Of a stretch of 64,000 bases of DNA, positions 44,747-56,952 are shown piece by piece (position 1 is the first letter of the stretch; each line of letters starts with the position of its first letter). Source of the DNA: Lingula anatina (Eukaryota; Brachiopoda; Lingulata; Lingulida; Lingulidae); NCBI RefSeq assembly GCF_001039355.2, contig NW_019775496.1, positions 296,382 through 360,381 of the forward strand, written 5' to 3'. The notes beneath the pieces were generated by a model, which ran no database searches, had not been told where the DNA came from, and saw only the letters and a list, made by a program, of their open reading frames with translations. The position numbers and the translations under genes were made by a program.

Positions 44747-47700
44747 TCAGCCTGTTCCATTTTGTTCACATACTATGTTATTCAGAGGTAAATTGCCCAT
44801 AAATAAGCGTAGGTTCTCTGGTTTGGAGACCCATGTACTGAACACAAGCTTCAACTGGCTCCATGCTCTCTGGTAGGAAGAGGCAGCCATCTTAAAATCA
44901 GCGTAGGTCTTCAGTGAAGCATCCCTGGTGATAATATATGGTCACAATATTGATAGGTAAATTGTTCTATTAAATAGATTTCTACTAGTCTTCTTCCCTT
45001 GTTTCATGGCTCAATTGGCCCATGAATACGATAACATATATACCTATCTAAGTATAGAAATATATAGGTAGAGATAGATAGGTAGAAAGATAGATGAACT
45101 CCAGTAGATCTTTTATTTCTGTGTATTATTGTTATAATGCATTTTAATTTGTTTCTATCCAATTTAAGCTTATGTGCAAATCAAATTTAATGGATTTTGA
45201 AATAAATTATTACTATTATTATTATTATTATTGTTTAACCTTCATAGCCGTACCTGAGTGTTGTTGGTACTGAGTGTTGTGGTAATCCTGAAAGCAGTCC
45301 TGCAAATGTTTGAAATAACTCCAAGGGACAAAGATAACACCTGAATAAGAAAAAAGGCTCTGTTATAACTTTTGACATGGACAAAGAATATCATTTATTA
45401 AATAAAACAATAAGTTGTATGACAATCTCCTCTCACACACAATAGCTGGTAATATTGTCTATAAGCTTTCCAGATCATTCATGTTTCAAAAATCTCTCAA
45501 GTTTGTTTCTTTTTACAGCAGTGCTTGAACAGAAAAAAACAATTAGATTACACTTATTGAAAAAATAAAATTCTCAACATTTTTTGCAGATCACAGATGA
45601 TCAAGAACCCAGTGTTAAATGTAATATAAAACAAATCAAATCATTTATAAAATTTAAAAACTGTCCATTTATAAATTTTACTTTCATCACCAGATGCTGC
45701 AAATTTAGGTAAAATATGATGTGTTTTGCTACAAAATATGGGGGAATTGCTATAAAACATTCAGTATACCTACATAAGGCAATAGTGTATAAAACATTTG
45801 ACAAAAAGGGACTTCTCACCTTGCTTCTGGTTTATCTCTGTTTTTAGCTGTCACTCCCTGTCTCTTCCCATGTACAGTTACCTCTACAGCACACCCAGGA
45901 ACATTTGCCCACATAATGGCTGAAAACAATTGGGACAACATTAAAATCTCTATAACTGGTTATTCAACTGTTTTATGACATAAATGTGTAAATGAAAGCT
46001 GTTCCATGAGCTCTGTTTTAAAATACTCCATCAACACAGCACCATATGAAAAAAACTTAATATAATTAAACGTATATCAATTACTTGTGGCAGATGAATA
46101 ATAAACACACACTTATATTTTAATAATTAAATGGAGTTGCTGGAAAATATGTAACGAAGCTACAATAAGAGCTTGATTTTACCATGTTCATTAAAGGTGT
46201 CTGACAAAAGTGGAAATTTCGTATCAAATACATTACCTGGATATCAAAACAAGTCTGATATACACAAACACAAGTACAGAAACTGACAAAAAATAAATCA
46301 AATTAGAAAAAGTATGCAATAACACCATTTACAGTTAGGTGATGGTGCAATGGCTCCACCTGCTGCCAGTTGTTCCACTGCCTGTTTACTGTGCTGAAAC
46401 TGTAAGCTGGACTGCAGTAACACAGGGCGATGAACATGATACCCCTCAGGTAAACCCCTCACACTAAGACACCTGTCCACAACTGCCCTCTGGAGAGCGC
46501 TCTTATCAAATGGACACTTGGCCACAATGACCGAGCTGAGATACACTGGCCGTTCCAGGAAGTGACTGAGAAGCGCCCCCTGGCAGCCCAAGACATTCCA
46601 CCTCCCAAGTTTATCACTACAACTCATTGAAATTGTCCTGTCTCCTCTTCCTGGTTTTGTGCGTAGGACCCCAGTGATGTGGTAATCATCTCCTGACCCC
46701 AGGGTGTCTTGGGCGCCCCCTGGGGCACACTTAGCACCAGTTCTGTAAATATCTTTCTTCAAGGTACTTGATGATGGATCTGTTTCCTGCTCAGAATGTG
46801 AAGACCTGTTTGTTGTCCCACTGCCAGAAATTTGTTCTAATTGATTAATACCTTTTTCTGACGGGTGAACAGAATTACATTTGGGAGCACCAGCAAGTCC
46901 ATTCGATGTATTGTTAGAAGATAGCATGTGTTCAAACTCGTGCACATGATCAGGGTCTGTCTTCATTGTAGACCCATAAAAACAACCTTGGCTTGATGGT
47001 TGGGATGCAGGTTTTCCTGCTTTTAAGCTTAAATGAGATTTTCCCATCTGTAACTCTTTCTGCTGCAAAATATGAACTTTTGCATTTATGTCTGAACTAC
47101 TGCAGTTGTTAGGTGACACTTGATCAGAAACATTTCCACCATCTTTTTGGATATCACAGGCATTTTTGGCACCTGGCAGATCACTGTCAGGTGCTTCAGT
47201 GGAGAGAATCTCATTCATTCTCTCAGAAGTTGTGGCAGGTAAATCCTCTGTCTTTGCTCTCTTAGCAGGAGGCCCACACAGCTCTCCTAAAGAACTGTTT
47301 TCACCTGTGCTGCTGCATGTATGTGCCATATCACCAGTGGCACCAGTCAGTTCTGTATTTTGACAGCTTGTCTTGGGAAATATAGATGCATCGCCACCTA
47401 TCAACAAGATATCATCCATTACCAATGCTTCAAGCATAACTTGCAAAGGCTATTTACTAACTGTTTAATAAATTTGTTTTTAACACAATCATTTTAAAAA
47501 AATCTTCATAAGTCTGTTTTTGTATCATATATTTTGTTGTAATTTCCAAGCAAAACATCTGTCCGAACTTTGAAACTTTAATTTCAATAAAAAATACCAT
47601 TTTGGAAAAATTAATATTAAAATAATCATTCCAATATTAACAATTACCACTTACATGGTGTGTGGCTTGTAATAAGATGAAAATCTACCCCAGTCTTGAC

Positions 47701-48795
47701 ACGACAGTGTGTTTTATCTTCTGTCACCTGGAAGACCCTGCTTTCCCTCCCTCTATAGGCAGCAGCCAGTTCATGATACAGGAACTTGAGGAAGGCTCTT
47801 CTTGCCATGACCTCAGCATGGCTGTCATTCAATATGTCACCTACAAGAGATATGTCAAGAGACAAAATAAGGATGGATTCAAATATTTACAGGCATGTCC
47901 TTTGGCTATGCCAAAATGTGAAAATTATGACAAAAGATCCAAACTTAATATTTTATGATAATCAAATTTTACATGACACACGTTCTAGATTTTAAACATT
48001 TTTCTTGGTTATATACAAATGCCAACACTGTATCTACTAGCATGTTTTTTTTGTGTGTGTGTGTGTGTTGAAGACTTTAAAAACAGAATGAACTGACAAT
48101 TAGATGCAGAAAAAAAAAGAAACATGAAATAAAAATGAAGAAAATAAAGTTCTAAATAAAACTGTGAAAATGAATACAGCTTTATTTCTTACCTTTGCTA
48201 CTCATCTTCGCCTGCCCAATACACTTGGAGCCTGTTCCTAATGACACCAGATTGGCTTCATAAGCACCTGGAAAACAATGACGTGTACATGTCTTTGAAT
48301 GATAAGAACTGTCTGAATAACCATACAATGATATGCACAGAAAAAAAAATGAAGATAAAGGGAAAACTTTAGCATAATTAAAACAACAGATTAAAATTAT
48401 TGTCATCATAAAAATTCAATTTCCAAGCATACATCTATACCTACTGGGGGTACGTGCACATGTCTGTACTTGTGCAGCCAGACTATAAAATTTTACTATT
48501 ACATGTATTGTGATGCTCCAGTATAACATCTTTTAATGAGAGAAATAAAAAATAAAGTAGAATATATTCTTTACATTCTTTTCTTCACATGTTGTTTATC
48601 ATATGGCAGCAGTACCCCACTATACACACCGTTTGTCTTCTCTGTTGTCATGACAACTGCAGCTAACAATGTCCACTCTCTCCTGGGCACAGGCTTTCCC
48701 TTTTTAGGCAGCTTGTTTGCATAGTGGTCAAAGCATATCTTGGTCAACTTGTTGGCAAATTGAGCATCTTTTTGCCAGTTTCTTTCTTCATGCAT
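44747..48795 (-). CDS. ADAT1: tRNA-specific adenosine deaminase 1, seven exons
   Basis: Minus-strand exons: 48795-48630, 48267-48193, 47840-47655, 47397-46333, 45919-45820, 45340-45254, 44924-44747; 1,857 nt, 618 aa, all phases agree. The first exon has [20 protein letters not shown] and the second [11 protein letters not shown]. The deaminase zinc ligands are HAE (His88, with proton-shuttling Glu90), Cys143 in TPCGDAS and the cysteine of SMSCSDK. ADAT1 family knowledge: it converts A37 of tRNA-Ala to inosine. [13 protein letters not shown] and [17 protein letters not shown] are diagnostic of the ADAR/ADAT1 editase domain. It is longer than the human protein (about 500 aa) because exon 4 holds a roughly 130-residue low-complexity insert between the second zinc ligand and the VYRTGAKC-like block. 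It runs tail to tail with the USP gene. Confidence 0.93.
48047..48069. repeat. (GT)n microsatellite in ADAT1 intron 2
   Basis: TGTGTGTGTGTGTG run between exons 2 and 3. Confidence 0.7.
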
Positions 48796-49024
48796 CTCTA
48801 GATCTATTGAATCAGAACTGTCCTTGCAAGAAAAACTGTAAAAAGAAAACTAATCTTTCATCAATCTGCTTTTTTCCAACTGTTGGCTTGCCACTACAGG
48901 GGTCATCATTTCACATCATTACTCCCCTCTAATGCCAGTATTATAAACCCAAATTTTGTCTTGTAACATTAGATGGTGTGGTTGCATGGTGAAAAATATA
49001 AATGATAACTGTTAATAATAATAA

Positions 49025-49055
<31 letters not shown>

Positions 49056-50834
49056 AAGAATGATATGGGGAAGCTTATCCCACACGGTTCATTTGTAATT
49101 TTTCGGGGGGAGGGGGGGGGGGAGGATTAGCACACAGTCACTAAATCATGTATCTGTACACCGAAGACCGTCGTTGTTTTAATGGAACAGTTAACGTGCA
49201 AATCGTAAAACGAACCGACATCAAACGCAGAGCAACGAAGAACTGCCATAAGTCTAGATAAAACAATGCGCAAGTACCAGCTAGTAACTGAGTAAGTGGA
49301 ACTAAAGTCTAAACGGCCGTCTATTCACTTCTATTTCTTCAGTAAGTTCATAATTTCTCGATCTTCAAGAAGTCAGATATTAGTGACATTACATTACATG
49401 AAGCTTACGTTTTTAAAGTATGCATCAAATGAATCCATCAAATGAATTTTTTGGACGAAACAACACAGCGGTACATTGTCCCAATTATAAACTAAAAATA
49501 GAATACCGGAAATAGTTAAAAATTCCTTCCTTCGATTGCAAAAGAGTCCCTTAGTGTTCTTTAGTTGGCCTTGTACATTTTGCGTTTAAATGCAATGCGT
49601 TGTTTCAGGTAAGCTTTGCTTTTATAAAAAGATATTGAATTCACATATGAATTATTTGGTTTGAAATAGTGTGCTGAATTATCATTCCCAGCTTAATCAG
49701 TCTTATTCGAAAAGCGCAACGAGTTGGCCTCGGAGTCACGGGACTTGAACTGGAAGTGGACAGATAACAATAATAAACAAATGTTTTATGACGCCGTAAA
49801 TAATAAATCTGACTCTAAGTTTATGTATACTAGAATTATTGTACGAAGGATGTAAGGATTTGTGTCTATGGCGTTGTCTTAAAGGTCTCAAGCAGAATGT
49901 AACATGCAATTTAGTACCAGTATATAAAATAGTGAGCATGAATAATTTACTTTAAGTTTAAGTTAACATTTCCTGGGTCAGTAACACTGGTCACTTTTAA
50001 TAACAGTATTGTGCCAGCTTGCAAAGTATTAAGTTACTCAATTTTGACTTCATTGATCAAGGGTATCCAACATGCCATGAAGGTCGCCAGGAAACCTGAA
50101 TATTTGTAACAATCTTTGAAGTCAGATGTAGATATTTTAGTCTAATGATCATCCTTCAGTACCACCTACAGTTTGATCCAACATATGTTTGTCCCTAGGT
50201 TCCACTCATTTCTTTCCATCTGTGGTCTTCTTACCCAGCACATATTGTTGAAGATCCTTGATTTTAGCATAAGAGACAGATTTTATGAATGTATGTGTAC
50301 TGTAGAAGTCCTTTTTCAAAACAAACTTGCCTGTTTAAGACACTGACAGCTATGTTGTGCAGCTTGCTCATAATTGTGATGGCTGCCTTTTTGACCTAAG
50401 CATATTCAGTAACTAAAAAGCAAAATAAAACAAAACCCCTTGACTGGGACTAAATTTAATCATTTCTGTATTCGATTATTGCTATAATTTTTTTGACAGT
50501 GTTAAAACCATCTATTTGAATTAATATTCACACTTTGATCCCAAGCTTGATAATGAAAAAGTTCTGTTAAAGTCCCATGTGACCTCAAAAGTGTTGATTA
50601 AAGCAATGCTTATTTATGGAAGGTGCTAAATGAGAATCAATAATTCACTATGTAATATATCTCTGGGTAGGTAGTAACTCAATTTGCATGGATCAGCTTG
50701 GTGGATGCTAAAGGCAGCAGATTGCTAAGGTATTAACAGAGGTTAACATTCTTCATTTAAGGAGGAAAGGAGGAAGTGTGTCTACTGCTATAACTGAGTT
50801 GAATTTTTTTGACTTTCTTTTTCTTTTACAACAG
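48796..50834. other. intergenic region between divergent genes
   Basis: Contains an (AAG)n tract (49027-49060), a poly-G stretch (49105-49122) and a mildly CpG-containing part (49150-49560) that could hold the promoter of ADAT1 or of the next gene. A candidate small exon ending CAG/GTAAGC at 49608 cannot be put in phase with what follows. Confidence 0.35.
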
Positions 50835-52216
50835 AACAGGCCAGAAGCTATGCAGTCCTATGATGAAGATCTCTTTGAGAACAAGTTCTTTGTTAACTTA
50901 CAGTCGAAATATGCAGAAATCTACAACTTTGCTGCTGACAACAGATATATGGTACAGTACCTCATTCTCTCTCTCTCTAAAATTTTAAAAGGTTTAATAA
51001 AATTCACATAGTGTTTATGTTATAAAGTGATATGAAAATTACATTTCTTTTTCTTTTCTTATTTTTCTTTTTACAGATCTGTGTCCCCAGAACAGGTCAC
51101 AGCTCCTCTAAATATCTTTATACTGAAGAGGACTACAGAAACCATATCCTGATCCCAGTGGATGACACTCCAGGGACGTTCAAGACAGCCAATGATAAGG
51201 TATCTAGAGTAAGCTAAAAAGGATAGTATATAACAAATGCCATAAGTAAATTCTAATAATCCTAAAGAAAGTGAAAATACACACATATGCCTGTACACAC
51301 AAAAAATGTGTCTGTGTGCTTGCATGCATGTGCACACACGTATGGGAACATGCATGCATGCACATACACACCCTCTTGCACACCTACACGCATGCATACA
51401 CAAACACACACACATATCTTGATCTAGAACTAGAAAAAAAAATGAAAATTTCCAGCACTTACTAGGTATTTCCCAAATCAGTTTTCTCTTCCAATTTAAA
51501 TTTTCTATACTGTAACCTGTATATGTCTGATAGACTTCATGTTAAATGCCTAAGTACCAGTGATTTCTCAGTTGGTTTATCTGTTCAGGAGGTGACAATC
51601 CAGAGTGGGGTCATTACAACAGGTCAAGGGTTCAAGGACGTTAGAAATGTGAGTAATGCATACACTACGTAGGGCAGAATTGATATCCTGCACATCTCTT
51701 TCTGTCATATTATATGTATAAAGAGAAGTACTAAGTATATATTGTTTTTACTTTTATCTGAGAATATAAAAAGAGAAAGAATTTTCTCGTGGGTGGAATG
51801 TTATTGTTTTATCTATGGTAAACAAAAAATTGTTAAGCTAGAAATGTTTGCATATCAGATACAACATGAGATGGTTCAATATAGAGGTATTCATTCTAGG
51901 GCTGAAATTCTATTAACATTTATAACAGAGTCCTCTTTTTTTTCTAAATGCTGAGTTTTCTGCAAAAATTGCTGTTAGAAGTATACTGCCTAAAATGTTG
52001 AGTATGCCCCAAAGTTGTGAACAATCTACTGTCAGTGCCTCAGTGAAAATGTCAGTAAATTCATTTATGATTGTTATTTTTCATTTGCAGTAAGTTTTGT
52101 TAATTGTTTGTTATTTTTAGGCNCACACATCATACATTATGGTAACTCTAAATAGATCGTCGGGAGAAGATAACAGAAGGCCTAGCGACGAACAGACAAC
52201 TTCCGGTCAAAATTGA
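50835..52216 (+). CDS. unrecognised gene, phase-0 exons (partial)
   Basis: Exons 50835-50951, 51077-51199 and 51589-51648 all begin and end in phase 0, with good AG/GT sites. A fourth starts at 52121. The first holds an ATG (50850) followed by YDEDLFENKFFVNLQSKYAE; the second has ICVPRTGHSSSKYLYTEEDY and HILIPVDDTPGTFKTANDK; the third has VTIQSGVITTGQGFKDVRN. The fourth can end after 21 nt (donor GTAACT) or run on to TGA at 52214-52216. The protein is hydrophilic with no membrane segment. The exons are codon-like and conserved-looking, but I cannot name the family. One N at 52123 affects the fourth exon. Further exons may be lost: the next 4 kb holds transposon relics. Confidence 0.6.
51279..51417. 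repeat. CA/TG-rich alternating purine-pyrimidine tract
   Basis: Repeats of CACACA, TGCATGCATG and ACATACACAC make open frames on both strands that are not genes. It lies in the intron between the second and third exons of the unrecognised gene. Confidence 0.7.
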
Positions 52217-52329
52217 CAGAATTCCATGAAATTCGAACTTTTGGAAGTTCTGAGCACCTCCATTTCATGAATTAAGGCCAGAACGACCTTTTCCCAAATT
52301 TAATTATTTTCTACTGTTCGAAATTCATA

Positions 52330-53537
52330 GCACATTACCGTAGATACTATACCTATGAGATCCATCCCGACTAATTCCAGAGGCTCACTAACTGATATGG
52401 GCTTAAGCTCTGGGCTCTGAGTCTTTATCTTACTTTGTCTTTGGCATGCATCACACACTTCAATCTGCAGCAGAAAGATAAATTTTTCTGACGTATATCA
52501 ATTGTGATCCTTCCTATTATTTTGCAAAAATAATAAAACAGCAAGTATACTGAAAACTCCTTAACTACTACAAATTAGTTACTGATGCTACATGGGCACT
52601 ATCTGAATAGTTTACAAACACACTGTCTCTGGAGTGAACATAATAAGAAAATGAGAGAACAGTTTCATTAGCTCTGTATGTATAAATTTAAATTATTGTT
52701 TTTCTTTTTATCAAGAGCTTATAAAATATGTTGGTATTACCTCCAATATTTCTGTGACTGTCAGTCACCATCATCAGGGAGTAAAAATATAAGAAAACTC
52801 TTTAAAGCAAAAAGCAAATGTTTGAATTTCTATGTGTATTAAGTAAAATAAGTTAATATGGCTTATTCTGATCAGAATAGTATCTGAGAATACATACATA
52901 TTAAGAAATGTACCTGAAGATCTTAATATAGAAGAGCTTAAAACAAAGCGTACCTGTTTTGCTCAGACATACTTACATATTCTTTGTACCAGACATACCT
53001 TTAATTTCGCTCTACATCCAAAATAACTCTTTGTCTGATGCCTGGTTTGTCACCTTTGCCAACGTAATAAAGGTCTCCTGAAGAGAAAAAAGTTACTTAT
53101 GCATTCCCGTACATCAATTACACATGGAATTTAGAACGTATATTCATTGTTTACTACAAAATATAAAGAATCCTGCAAAGGGATAGAAGCCATTCAACCA
53201 TCTATCTTGGATAATAATGGTTTACCAGCCAGAGTGATATCTAGATATTGTGTCACACATGATGATGCACTGTAAGGGTGAGATAAGGAGCATATCATGA
53301 ATCAGAATTGACTTAGATGGAAAATAAGATTTCTTTGCCAGACATAGGACTCATTTTAAAAACCAATCAGATATGCCAAACTACTGACCTTCATCATCTA
53401 AAACATGAGTCTGTGCTCTTTCTCTTATTTTCCTTAATTCTTTAGGGTCTTCCAAAAAGTCTCTCGGTCTCCCGTACTGTATGTACCGCTTCACTTCCCT
53501 CATAAATGTAATGAAGTCGTCATTTTTTGTAGCCACG
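52330..53537 (-). pseudogene. intron-bearing integrase relic (Ginger/Ty3-gypsy-like, KRBA2 type)
   Basis: Three exon-like blocks on the minus strand. 53537-53389 (FITFMREVKRYIQYGRPRDF, ending LDDEG) and 53077-52999 (DLYYVGKGDKPGIRQRVIL) join in phase across a clean GT-AG intron. The second block then hits TAA just before its donor. The third, from 52464, has IEVCDACQRQSKIKTQSPEL then LELVGMDLIG, the end of the HHCC zinc domain and the first strand of the integrase core with its catalytic aspartate. The H-H half of the zinc domain and the rest of the core are missing, and phases do not agree. Known relatives are Ginger transposase and KRAB-A/GIN-type host genes. Confidence 0.65.
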
Positions 53538-54537
53538 CTGGAAAATATATAAAGTCATAAATAAAAACATTGCTCATTATGCCTTCTGCAGATAAAGAGG
53601 GACTATAACTTCCATCCAATTAGGTTTTAAATTTGAATGTTCACCAATAGTGTGGCTCCTAGTTTATACTCATATGATAACAAATTTACATCCAAATATT
53701 TCAATTTACAACAATAACAAAAAAGTTGCTACATAAACATGCACAGTCTGAGGAACATCAAAATAAATACAGCACCCTGAAGACATTTTCCCTCTCTAAA
53801 AGCTGCTGGGCAATATGAGGAGTTTTTTCTTCTTTTTTAAAGCCATCATGCTTAAAGTGTCAGTCATCTGGATTAGGCTGGTTAAAAAGTAAGTGAAAGT
53901 TATTAGATAATAATGCTGCAATAAGACATTTTAAGAACAATCAACTGTAACTGGTGATGTTATCTCCTGATAAGATCTAAGCTTTTGCTGTTCCTGAGTT
54001 GTCATTTCATTGTTCTCATAATGTCAGAACAAAACTGACAGGTGATTAGCTCCGAGCTTAAGCCAAAATAACATTTTAACTGAGTCAGTGACACAAACAT
54101 ACATGTATGTACCTTAATTCAAATCAATTCTTCAAGATATTCAAACTGAAAACAGTCCATCTGTGATAAAAAAACTCACTTGATTTCGGACATACAGATG
54201 GTTAAGACCATATAATCAAGTTAAAAAATCTAACAGGTGACCTACTTTAATATCCTTGTTTCAGTCCTTTAGAAAAAGAATGAGCTAAATAAAAATTTTC
54301 TTTTTTTAACTTAATGATTATCTTGGTAAGGACCATAGATACAAGCCTGCAAGCTGAAAGGTAATTATAGAAATTACCTAATAACAAAGTTGGAGACAAA
54401 CCCTTCTTCCTATTATGAGACTAATTTCTGTTTGACTTTCTTTACAAGGAAACCAACAACTCTCCATACACGTACGTGTATTTTGTACTAACTACATAGT
54501 TAGATTTTGAATATACCTGATTATATGATTAACTTAA

Positions 54538-55588
54538 GGTAGATCGGTCGTTACGTAATTTGACGATTTGCGCAATTTCAGCGCATCGTCAATCGTCTCT
54601 AACGACACAGTGTCACACTTCAGTCTGTTTTATCAATTTGAGGAAATAAAACAATTATCTATAAGATAAACACACATTATCAACTTGTCTGTAACTCTGT
54701 ATGATCGATACAGATTTTCGACAACGTTTGTCGACTATGATTCCATACGACAACTGTAGCACGTTCATAGACTTGCCCTTCAAGAAATCGTCGGAATAGC
54801 TCCTTTGGCACGAGCAAATGTATGGCAGCTAAAGCTCACAAATTATGCACGTAGATGCTGTATCATGTAAAGAATAAGTTTTGTAAATTCCAATCAAAGC
54901 GGCTGATTACATTTTGAGGTAGAACGCCCTGAATGTGCTGCAAACCGCAGCTTAGATTTCGACGAAAACCGGAAGTGCGTCGTACGCCACTCATTTGGAC
55001 TTAGAGAAATTTGGACTGAGAAATATTTCGTAGCTTAGATCTATACAAATGTTCAGAAAATGGCCATACAGCTTGAAGAAAATTCACTAATCAAAATTGA
55101 AACTGCGTTATACAGAAAAATTGTGCACTTCTGACCTTGACTTGTCAGTGTAAACAAAGTGTACTGAACGCACCGCAAGCAAGCATGCACGTGAATGCCG
55201 CATTTGATACTTTGTATCAGACGCTTCATTTTACTTGACAACACAGTGTTTACGATGTCACGTTCATGTTTTATTCATTAAAAAATAACGGCAATAAACT
55301 ATTTTCATATGCATGAGTATTTCCCTTATTACTCTCTTCAAGAATTTTGTTGTAAAGTTAATGGCTTACACCTTCTCATCAGTTTGACAAATCTGAAAAT
55401 AGCTGAGTATACTCACTTCAACTGTTAAACATAATGAAAGTTTTAAATGTACTTAGATGTTTCTCCACACACACACAAAAAAAAAAAAATCATAAAAAAT
55501 AACAATTTAGTGAAAAACACCCATTTCNTTCAAACAAAAAAAAATTTAAAAAAATTCAAACGTTGGAACATGTAACGACCGATCTACC
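54538..55588. mobile_element. 1.05-kb TTAA-flanked TIR element (piggyBac-like MITE)
   Basis: Ends GGTAGATCGGTCGTTAC and GTAACGACCGATCTACC are perfect 17-bp inverted repeats, and both are bordered by TTAA (54534-54537, 55589-55592), the target duplication of the piggyBac superfamily. The interior has no transposase. It holds one N at 55528. Located between the integrase relic and the IAP gene. Confidence 0.75.
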
Positions 55589-55590
55589 TT

Positions 55591-55594
<4 letters not shown>

Positions 55595-55645
<51 letters not shown>
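55595..55645. repeat. (TA)n microsatellite
   Basis: About 24 TA repeats immediately outside the right TTAA of the 1.05-kb element. Confidence 0.9.
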
Positions 55646-55647
<2 letters not shown>

Positions 55648-56952
55648 AACCATTTAAAAATACATAATTTTTTATCAGAGATTTGCCAATTTTCAATGAA
55701 ATATTAGGTACATGTATGTTTGTTCTTTATTACGAGCCCAAAAAGTGAATTTTGTCTACAAAGGCAAAATTCATCTTTCTTTCGTGTTGAAATAATGATT
55801 CCAGGGCTCTGCATTTACAGCTTGTTATTAGAGTTCTTCTCACCTTTTAAGTCAAACAACATAGATCTTAATTGATGAATTACTAAAGACAATTGAAGAA
55901 ATAAGCATATGTTGAATACTCCTTCCCACAGACCGAATCAGTTAACAATGGCTATGAAAAAAACCTAGGCTGTGCACTGTAGTAAGAATCAAATTAAAAC
56001 ATATTAGTTAAACAATCAAATGTCTATTATAGTGTGCAACATTGTATATTCAGCAACGAAATTCCAAACATTTCAGATAGAGAGGACTTGCCTAAGTAAT
56101 TATAAATTAAAATCAATAATAGACATACAGAATTGTCATTCACCAAATTTACAGGCAATTCTCAGCATCAGTGTGCAGAAAATGTTTATTTCTACTGCAA
56201 CTGTGTGTATCTTAACTGAATATCTGTCCAGGTAATTCAAGTGATTTTGTTAATACACATTTCGACACATTTTTGATTTTGTCATTATGAAATTGGTGGG
56301 CACTACTCTGACTAGTACATTATACTTACTAGTAGTAGTAACTCTACCTGCTGTGTAAGGTTACAAATTGACATCAACAAGTAAAACGTACGTTAGACTT
56401 ACTTGCCAACTGGTAGATGATTCCCCCCCTTTTTTCTACTTTGTTCTTTTGAAGTAGACCAAAAAATCGCCGATATCAGCCTTCCTCAGTCCCTCCACTT
56501 TTAGTGATTTCCTCCTACATGCTGTGTTTTTCTGAAGTAAATGGCTCTTAAAAGTAAACAAACATCGTACTCCATGTTTCTTATCATCTGTTACATACTT
56601 CTACATATCAAATCTTATATAAATCAAGCATAATGTTAAATCGATAGAGACTTTACGACATTCGGTTTGAAGGCTTTAACCACTTGTAATAGTTTATTTT
56701 TGCATTGTATTGGATTAATGTGGCAGTCTAAGGTTGTCCTAGGTGGTTTTCAAGTTTATGCACCGGGTTTTAATATCTTTTAGCGATTTTACGACAACCG
56801 TTTACTATCCAATCAAGGTGACAGCCGAGCGTGCATATCCTTAACAAGGCACTCATTTAACTAGAAAGGAAAGCACAAAAATAAGAAAGTAAAAGTAAAA
56901 ATATTGACAGATAGCACTTTACAAATACTCAAAGGAAAATAAAACTGACATA

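Noticed and set aside
49590-49613. Small first coding exon ATGCAATGCG...CAG/GTAAGC for the 50.8-kb gene
   Set aside because: Neither ATG gives the phase 0 that the exon at 50835 needs.
51071-51415. 114-aa cysteine/histidine-rich minus-strand frame
   Set aside because: Made by a CA/TG simple-sequence tract overlapping a real plus-strand exon.
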